From the NCBI RefSeq assembly GCF_007830515.1, contig NZ_VLKT01000023.1:1-64000 (forward strand): 64,000 nucleotides of DNA, given 5' to 3'. Source of the stretch: Mesorhizobium tianshanense. Lineage in GTDB: Bacteria; Pseudomonadota; Alphaproteobacteria; Rhizobiales; Rhizobiaceae. Below, in pieces: positions 58,257 through 64,000 of the stretch; the first letter of the stretch is position 1, and each line of letters opens with the position of its first letter. The notes beneath the pieces are model-generated. The model did no database searches. It had not been told where the DNA came from and saw only the letters and a list, made by a program, of their open reading frames with translations. The position numbers and the translations under genes were made by a program.

Positions 58257-59275
58257 TAGGCCACCGCGTCGAAATAGGTGGCGAATTCGGCGCGTATCTC
58301 GGCTTCATCGGCCCGATCGCGGTTCTTGATATAGGTCAGCGCGCGTTGCGCGCGCTGCAACGACGTGCCTTCAAGCCCCGTGGTGCGCGACGCAATGCCG
58401 GCCATCTCCTCGAAAACGCCGTTGCAGTGAAGGACCAGATCGCAGCCCGCCGCAAGGATCGCGGCCGCCTTTGACGGGAAATCCCCAGAAAGTGCTTTCA
58501 TCGAGGTGTCGTCGCTCATCAGCAGCCCGTCGAAACCGATTTCGCCGCGGATGATCTCGTCGATGACCTTGCCGGAGGTCGTGGCCGGGTTGTTCGGGTC
58601 GATCGCGCTGTAGACGACATGCGCCGTCATGGCCATCGGCAAATGATTGAGCTCCCTGAACGGGGCGAAATCATGCCGCTGCAAATCACTCATCGAGGCA
58701 TCGACGGTGGGAAGTTCGAAATGCGTGTCGGCAAAGGCCCGTCCATGCCCGGGAATATGCTTCATCACCGGCAGCACGCCGCCCGACATCAGGCCCTCCG
58801 CCACGGCGCGACCCAGTTCGATCACGGCACGAGGCTCCTTCCCGTAGGCGCGCGCGCCGATGACGTCGCTGGCGCCCTCGATCGGCACGTCGAGCACTGG
58901 CAGGCAATCCGCCGATATGCCGTAGCGCAGCAGATCGAAGGCATGCAGCCGCGCCATCAGCCAGGCGGCGCGGTTGCCGGCGTCGTGGTCGTTGCGCCAC
59001 AAGGCGCCGAGCGCGCCACCGGCCGGATAGTTCGGCGCCAGCGGCGGCCGCAGGCGCTGCACCCGGCCGCCTTCCTGGTCGATGAACACCGGCGCATCCG
59101 GGCGCTCTACACAGTCACGCATCGCGGCGACCAGATCGCGAATCTGCTCGGGCTCGCCGATATTGCGGGCAAACAGGATGAAGCCCCACGGGCATTCATT
59201 GCGATAGAAATTGATTTCGTCGCGTGTGAGCGATTTCCCGGCGCAGCCGAGGATCATGGATTTTGATTCGGTCAT
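58256..59275 (-). CDS. nagZ: Beta-N-acetylhexosaminidase NagZ (GH3)
   Basis: 339 residues. Cuts N-acetylglucosamine from muropeptides in cell-wall recycling. FILFARNIGEPEQIRDLVAA, FIDQEGGRVQRLRPP, VMKHIPGHGRAFADTHFELP (with the acid His) and DGLLMSDDTSMKAL (Asp nucleophile) are all conserved. Soluble, no signal peptide. Between the SPOR gene and scpA; its start region contains the terminator of the SPOR gene. Confidence 0.94.
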   Translation of the reverse strand: MTESKSMILGCAGKSLTRDEINFYRNECPWGFILFARNIGEPEQIRDLVAAMRDCVERPDAPVFIDQEGGRVQRLRPPLAPNYPAGGALGALWRNDHDAGNRAAWLMARLHAFDLLRYGISADCLPVLDVPIEGASDVIGARAYGKEPRAVIELGRAVAEGLMSGGVLPVMKHIPGHGRAFADTHFELPTVDASMSDLQRHDFAPFRELNHLPMAMTAHVVYSAIDPNNPATTSGKVIDEIIRGEIGFDGLLMSDDTSMKALSGDFPSKAAAILAAGCDLVLHCNGVFEEMAGIASRTTGLEGTSLQRAQRALTYIKNRDRADEAEIRAEFATYFDAVA

Positions 59276-59346
59276 GGGCAGGAGTTTAGAGCTTCACGCG
59301 AACAAAGGGAATCGCATCGAACCACATGCGGTTGAGCCAGAATCCC

Positions 59347-59379
59347 AAAAAAACGGCGCGGTCCGTGACCGCGCCGTTT
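59347..59379 (-). terminator. Intrinsic terminator after the SPOR-protein gene
   Basis: A perfect 13-bp stem (59351-59363 / 59367-59379) with loop CGT; on the minus strand it is followed by seven T residues (A7 at 59347-59353 on the plus strand, overlapping the stem base). It lies between the SPOR gene stop and nagZ, so nagZ needs its own promoter or read-through. Confidence 0.85.
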
Positions 59380-59405
59380 CTTGCCCCTAAGGACGGGAGA
59401 TTTGG

Positions 59406-62400
59406 CTAGCGCGACACGAAGCAGTTGCCGCCGGCAGCCTTGTAGTTGGTGCACAAGTTGATTGCATCGTTGCGTGACTTCGCCGGGACGCGAACGCGGT
59501 AGAACGTTCCCTTGCCGGCGATCTCGGCCTTGACGATGTTGGCGGTGAGGCCGGAAAGCACGCTGCCATAGCGGCGCTGCAGATCCTGATAGGTCGACTG
59601 GGCGCTTTCGACAGTCGGCTGCGAGGCGATCTGCATCGACCACGAGCCACCACCGTTCGAGGCCGCCGGATTGATGGACGCAACCTGGTCGGGCTTGACC
59701 TCGCCGACGACATCGACCGGCTGGTCGGACGGACGCTGCGGCGCCACCGGAACCGTGGCCGGCGTGTTGAAGGGCTGGGCGGTTTGGGCTTCGGGCGCGA
59801 CTGCCGGCTTGACGGCTTCGATCAACTGGTCGCCGGCCACTGGGTCGCCACTTGCCTGGTCGGCAATAGACGGCACCGTGCCGGTCTGCTCCGCGTCGTC
59901 GGCCTGGGCCGCCGGTGCCACATGCTGCGGCGCCGGATCGACAGGCTCGACGGCAGCCACCTGCGGCGCCGCAGGTGCCGGATCCTCGCGCGCAACCAGT
60001 GAACCATCGGATTTGACGACCATGGTCCTCACTTTACGGGGCGCAACTGCGACGACATCGGGCGTTATGTCGTTGTCGGCCTCCTGCAGAACCTGGGCGA
60101 TACGGTCTTCGGATTTGGGTGCCGGCGCGGCAGCGGCGTCGGCATTTCCGGCCGCTTGCGTGCCGCCGGCCGGTTGCGTGCCGCCGGCCGCTTGCGTGCC
60201 GCCGATCGCATCGGCGCCTTCAGCCGCGTCGATGTCGTCGGGCGAAAGATCGACCACACGGCTCTGCGGCGGCTCCTTGGCCGTCACGTCCACCGGCTCT
60301 TCAGTGTTGGTGACCAGCTTTTCCTGGACCGGTTCGGCAGGCCTCGCGCCACCCTTGGCCACGGCGTCATAGACCTTGTTGTTCTGGTTCGGCACGACGG
60401 TACCGCCCGGATTTTCCGGCTTGACCTTGATCGGTGCATTGTCCGCCTTGACTATGACCGGCGCATCGCTGCCGCCACTGCCGCCGAAAGACAATGCGAA
60501 GGCGCCGATACCACCGGCGATCGCCACGGCGCCAACGACCACGGCGACCAGCAGGCCACGGCTACGGGGTCTCGCGGCCTCCTGCCCGGCCAGGCCGGGA
60601 ACCGACATGGCCTCATCCAGTTCGGGGTCGTAGTCGAGTTCGTCCAAGCCAAAGTCGTCGGCCTGCGAAGCCGGCTCGCCGCCGGGCGCATCGCCCAGAT
60701 CGAAGCCGCCGGCGGCGTCGGCATAGGACGCACTGAAGGGCGTTTGTGCAGGCCTCGCCGCATAGGTCCGCGTTTCGACGCGGTCGGGCTCATAGGCTGA
60801 CTTGAACTCGGCCCCTGAACGGAACCCGGATGCATCGTCATACGCCGTGCTGCGCACTGGAGCCGTAGCGACGTCCACGGTATTCATTTCCGTGAGAAGG
60901 CTGGCGAACTCGTTGTCAAGATCGTCATAGGCAGGCGCCGCCGGTTCGTCTTCGTCGAAGTCGAGTTCCGGAATATCGAGATCGTCCGCCAGCGCCACGA
61001 CGCGCTCGGGCACATCGACCGTTTCGAGATCGGGCATCTCGTCATACGCCGAAGGCGGTTCGCTTTGCGCTGGCGCGGATGCCGCATTGGTGTCGTCTTC
61101 GACCGGCTCGTCCTGATGGGCCGGCTCGTCCTGATAGGACGGTGCCGCAGCCATTGGCGGCGTAGCTTCCGCGGCATTCGCCGAAGCCGTCGGCTGGGCC
61201 GCAAAGGCGGGCTGCTGCGACTGTGCGACCGGCGTTACGCGGCTCCACGAACGGGCCGGCGCCGGCGGGGCAGGCCGTGCCGCTAGCCAGTTGAGCGATT
61301 GATCCGGATCCTCCTGGGAAGCGGATGTCGTAACCTTAACGCCGTCGCCATGATCCAGACCGATGTCCTTGGCGAAGGCGGCATGCAATTCATCATCCTC
61401 GAAATCGAAATCGACATCGGCCGGCTCGGCGGTATCTTCAACACCGAAATCCTGGCCCTCGAGCTCATCGAGGAGAACGGCGTCGAGATCGGCGTCAGCG
61501 GACTGAACCGCGTCGTCATCCGACGGCTCCGAAGGAGCTTGCTCGTCAAGGCTCCAGTCCAGGTCGTCGACAGTATCCATTGGTTTGTCGGCGGTTCTTT
61601 CAGCCGCGGCCACAGGCTGCTGAATCATGGCGGATTCGGGCACAGCCACGGGAGCAGCCCGTGTGCTCATGGTGCCCAACAGAGCGTTCAACTCGTCTTC
61701 GAGGCTCCGCTCGTCAGCGACGGGGGCTGGCTCCGGCGGCTGAACCATGGTGACTGGCGCCGTCGGCGGGGCCGCAAAGCCGGAGGCCTGCGCAACCGGC
61801 TCTTCGGTTTCCTCGGCAAGCACGTCGTCGAAGCGCAAATCGAAATCGTCATCGAACGCATCTTCCGAGGGTGCGGCGGAAGGCTCGTCCTTGGCGGCGA
61901 CAGTCTCCGGTTCGTCAATTTCGGGCTCGTCAATCTCGACTGGCTCATCCGTGCGAACGTCGAAATCCATGTCGACATCGGCCATGGCGTCGTCGAAATG
62001 GCCGGCAAAGTCCTCATCGGACTCATCCGAAACAGCCCGAACAGGCGCCGCAGGAGCATCGACGGCGGCGTGCTCCGTCGGCGCATGGTCATCGAGCATC
62101 AGCTCGTCTTCGAGCGAGCTTGCGACCGCGTTGTCGAACTCATCGTCCAAGGCGGGTTTGGCGCGCGACGCGGAAACGTCGGCGGCGCTCTCCATCGGCA
62201 CATGCTCGTCCAGCATCAACTCGTCTTCGAGCGAGCTTGCGACGGCATTGTCGAATTCATCGTCCAAGGCGGGTTCGGCGCGCGACGCGGAAACGCCGGC
62301 GGCGCTCTCCATCGGCACATGCTCGTCCAGCATCAGTTCGTCTTCGAGCGAGCTTGCGACGGCATTGTCGAATTCATCGTCCAAGACGGGCTCGGCGCGC

Positions 62401-62990
62401 GACGCGGAAACATCGGCGGCGGCGGTATTCTGTCCAGCCTTGTCGGCCGCGTCGTCATACAGCAGGAAATCCTGTTCGAGCGACGCGGCAAGCTCGTCGT
62501 CTACCGACAAATCATCTTCGAATGGCGAGACGTCTTCGAGCGAACTGGCGAGCGCATCATCGAAACCGTCATCGAAAGCAGATTCAACGGCCGGCGCGGA
62601 TGCTTCGGCAGCCCCAGAGTGCGCCTCGTCGGCAGCGACGGCATGGGCGGCTTCGTCCGCCGCGTCGTCATACAGCGGGAAATCCTGTTCGAGCGACGCG
62701 GCAAGCTCGTCGTCCACTGCGTCAGTAGCAGCCGCGTTGAAGGCCGGCTCGCGAACCTCGGCGACACTGTCATTGTCGTCGGCGCCGAATTCGCCCATCA
62801 ACTCCTTCTCGAGGTCGATGTCGAAATCGCCCTCGTCCACCGGCTGGCTGGCGGGAGCCGCCTTCGGCTGGGCCTGCGGCTTGACCGGCTGGCGCGGGTC
62901 GAACCCCATGATCCTGGTCAGTTCCGCGAACGGATCATCGTCGGCGATATCGTTTTGGGCGGCTGCTCTCAGCTGGGTTCTGTCTGCCAT
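59406..62990 (-). CDS. Large acidic SPOR-domain protein with internal repeats
   Basis: 1194 residues from ATG 62990 (eight more from a start at 63014). A long acidic Ala/Asp/Glu-rich cytoplasmic part (about 1-800), one membrane helix (LLVAVVVGAVAIAGGIGAFA near residue 815), and a C-terminal SPOR domain (WSMQIASQPTVESAQSTYQD to NCFVSR) that binds denuded peptidoglycan at the septum. Between about residues 187 and 304 a 39-residue unit beginning VSASRAEP.LDDEF is repeated three times at 117 bases. A shorter pair DDELAASLEQDF occurs twice, and AGGTQ-type repeats sit near residue 930. Probably a division or envelope protein. Conserved between argS and nagZ. Confidence 0.85.
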   Translation of the reverse strand: MADRTQLRAAAQNDIADDDPFAELTRIMGFDPRQPVKPQAQPKAAPASQPVDEGDFDIDLEKELMGEFGADDNDSVAEVREPAFNAAATDAVDDELAASLEQDFPLYDDAADEAAHAVAADEAHSGAAEASAPAVESAFDDGFDDALASSLEDVSPFEDDLSVDDELAASLEQDFLLYDDAADKAGQNTAAADVSASRAEPVLDDEFDNAVASSLEDELMLDEHVPMESAAGVSASRAEPALDDEFDNAVASSLEDELMLDEHVPMESAADVSASRAKPALDDEFDNAVASSLEDELMLDDHAPTEHAAVDAPAAPVRAVSDESDEDFAGHFDDAMADVDMDFDVRTDEPVEIDEPEIDEPETVAAKDEPSAAPSEDAFDDDFDLRFDDVLAEETEEPVAQASGFAAPPTAPVTMVQPPEPAPVADERSLEDELNALLGTMSTRAAPVAVPESAMIQQPVAAAERTADKPMDTVDDLDWSLDEQAPSEPSDDDAVQSADADLDAVLLDELEGQDFGVEDTAEPADVDFDFEDDELHAAFAKDIGLDHGDGVKVTTSASQEDPDQSLNWLAARPAPPAPARSWSRVTPVAQSQQPAFAAQPTASANAAEATPPMAAAPSYQDEPAHQDEPVEDDTNAASAPAQSEPPSAYDEMPDLETVDVPERVVALADDLDIPELDFDEDEPAAPAYDDLDNEFASLLTEMNTVDVATAPVRSTAYDDASGFRSGAEFKSAYEPDRVETRTYAARPAQTPFSASYADAAGGFDLGDAPGGEPASQADDFGLDELDYDPELDEAMSVPGLAGQEAARPRSRGLLVAVVVGAVAIAGGIGAFALSFGGSGGSDAPVIVKADNAPIKVKPENPGGTVVPNQNNKVYDAVAKGGARPAEPVQEKLVTNTEEPVDVTAKEPPQSRVVDLSPDDIDAAEGADAIGGTQAAGGTQPAGGTQAAGNADAAAAPAPKSEDRIAQVLQEADNDITPDVVAVAPRKVRTMVVKSDGSLVAREDPAPAAPQVAAVEPVDPAPQHVAPAAQADDAEQTGTVPSIADQASGDPVAGDQLIEAVKPAVAPEAQTAQPFNTPATVPVAPQRPSDQPVDVVGEVKPDQVASINPAASNGGGSWSMQIASQPTVESAQSTYQDLQRRYGSVLSGLTANIVKAEIAGKGTFYRVRVPAKSRNDAINLCTNYKAAGGNCFVSR

Positions 62991-63093
62991 TATTGTTCCC
63001 GAACTCGCACTCATTCGGACGCCATGGACGTCGCGTAGGGTTGGCCCTTACCAGCGCAATGTGGGCAAAAGGTGACAGGTTTTTTAGTCAAAC

Positions 63094-64000
63094 CTAACGC
63101 ATTTCGGTGGGCGCATCGGCTCCGATCAGCGTCAGGCCGGACGTCAAAACGTCCGAAACAGCCTGCACCAGCCCTAGTCTGGCATGCGTCAATTGTCGGT
63201 CGTTAACCTTAACAAAACGTAAGTCGGGATTCTCGGTGCCGCGGTTCCAATGTCCGTGGAAGCTGGAGGCGAGATCGTAGAGGTAGAATGCCAGCCGGTG
63301 CGGCTCGAGCGCAAGTGCCGCGGATTCGATCAGCCGCGGGTATTCCGCAAGCTTCCGGATCAGGCCGATCTCGCCTTCGTCGGCCAGCGAAGCGGTGGCT
63401 GCGGCCAGCCGATTGCGGTCGAAATTGGCCTCGCCCAACTGTTCGCTCGCTTGCCGGAACACCGAATGGCAGCGCGCCGAGGCATACTGCACGTAGAACA
63501 CCGGGTTGTCTTTCGACTGCTCGGTCACCTTGGCGAAGTCGAAATCGAGCGGCGCATCGTTCTTGCGGTAGAGCATCATGAAACGGATCGGATCGCGGCC
63601 GACCTCCTCCACCACTTCGCGCAGGGTCACGAAATCGCCCGACCGCTTCGACATGCGCACCGGCTCGCCGTCGCGAAAAAGCTTCACCAACTGGCAAAGC
63701 AGGACGGTGAGCTTCACCTCGTCGCCGGCAATCGCCCGGGCGAGCGCTTCCAGGCGCTTCACATAGCCGCCATGATCGGCGCCAAGCACATAGATCAGCT
63801 CGACGAAGCCGCGATCGACCTTGTCCTTCAAATAGGCGACATCAGCGGCGAAATAGGTGAAAGTGCCGTCCGACTTGACCAGCGCCCGGTCCATGTCGTC
63901 GCCGACCGCTGTCGAGCGGAACAGCGTCTGCTCGCGATCCTCCCAGTCGTCCGGCTTCTCGCCCTTGGGCGGCGGCAGCTTGCCCTTGTAGATATGCCCC
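63094..64000 (-). CDS. argS: Arginyl-tRNA synthetase (C-terminal part; start outside window)
   Basis: The reading frame enters from beyond base 64000, so only the last 301 or so residues are seen. It shows the arginyl class I KMSKS-like site VRMSKRSGDFVTLREVVEEV, with VGADHGGYVKRL just before (read LGADHGGYVKRL), and the anticodon-binding DALR-type end (FYVQYASARCHSVFRQ, LYDLASSFHGHWNR). Attaches arginine to tRNA-Arg. The 3' end is complete; the SPOR gene follows on the same strand after about 100 bases. Confidence 0.95.
   Translation of the reverse strand, partial: GHIYKGKLPPPKGEKPDDWEDREQTLFRSTAVGDDMDRALVKSDGTFTYFAADVAYLKDKVDRGFVELIYVLGADHGGYVKRLEALARAIAGDEVKLTVLLCQLVKLFRDGEPVRMSKRSGDFVTLREVVEEVGRDPIRFMMLYRKNDAPLDFDFAKVTEQSKDNPVFYVQYASARCHSVFRQASEQLGEANFDRNRLAAATASLADEGEIGLIRKLAEYPRLIESAALALEPHRLAFYLYDLASSFHGHWNRGTENPDLRFVKVNDRQLTHARLGLVQAVSDVLTSGLTLIGADAPTEMR

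Noticed and set aside
61299..63038. A 579-codon plus-strand frame opposite the SPOR gene
   Set aside because: Reflects the repeated acidic codons on the other strand; no credible domain.

Overview
The window is high-GC chromosomal DNA that looks like a member of the Hyphomicrobiales (Rhizobiales), most likely Mesorhizobium or a close relative. The reasons are the gene order from about 44 to 64 kb (phytoene-synthase-like, DUF498, secDF, yajC, DUF815 ATPase, LysM/M23 lipoprotein, pcm, surE, serS, tatC, tatB, tatA, scpB, scpA, nagZ, SPOR protein, argS), the presence of DUF982, DUF1127 and DUF2161 proteins, and rhizobial-style extragenic palindromes. The assignment is inferred from gene content; no database was searched.

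Layout. 0-2.5 kb is an accessory edge: an IS256-family transposase, a DUF2161 nuclease-fold protein and a DUF982 protein. 2.9-4.5 kb holds map and a radC broken by one extra G. 4.6-12.8 kb is a variably oriented island of uncharacterised enzymes: pyruvyltransferase, GT25 glycosyltransferase, QueC-like PP-loop ATPase, Mur-ligase-like protein with a cysteine cluster, ATP-grasp ligase, CelD/FemAB-like GNAT, and an LpxL-like acyltransferase. It is probably a cell-surface or secreted conjugate pathway. 13-16.3 kb has an MFS pump with a divergent LysR regulator and a secreted protein. 16.7-24.5 kb is respiratory: a cytochrome c oxidase operon with two subunit-III-like genes in a row, then ybaK-like, DUF2189, ctaB and a cytochrome c. 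24.8-26.1 kb holds an alpha/beta hydrolase and a small monooxygenase-like protein. 26.2-35.0 kb is a sugar uptake and catabolism locus. Its leftward operon (binding protein, Zn-dehydrogenase, aldose epimerase, permease, ATPase) diverges from galactonate dehydratase-like, SDR and GntR genes.

35-43.9 kb holds tig, tRNA-Leu(UAG), an aromatic amino acid lyase homologue without the MIO serine, a DUF2157/GDYXXLXY pair, two tandem DUF1127 genes followed by a striking RNA hairpin array, a secreted protein, trmFO and a parDE toxin-antitoxin pair. 44-64 kb is the conserved envelope, secretion and chromosome-partition block, ending in a truncated argS.

The most notable signal is at 40.73-41.06 kb. Six hairpins each present the same 10-nt loop, ACCTCCTCCC, whose first seven bases match the anti-Shine-Dalgarno end of 16S rRNA. 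They form two triads directly behind two DUF1127 genes. This matches the published CcsR / cuckoo RNA family of Alphaproteobacteria, here in a duplicated three-hairpin form. The 4.6-12.8 kb enzyme island is the best candidate for an undescribed pathway.
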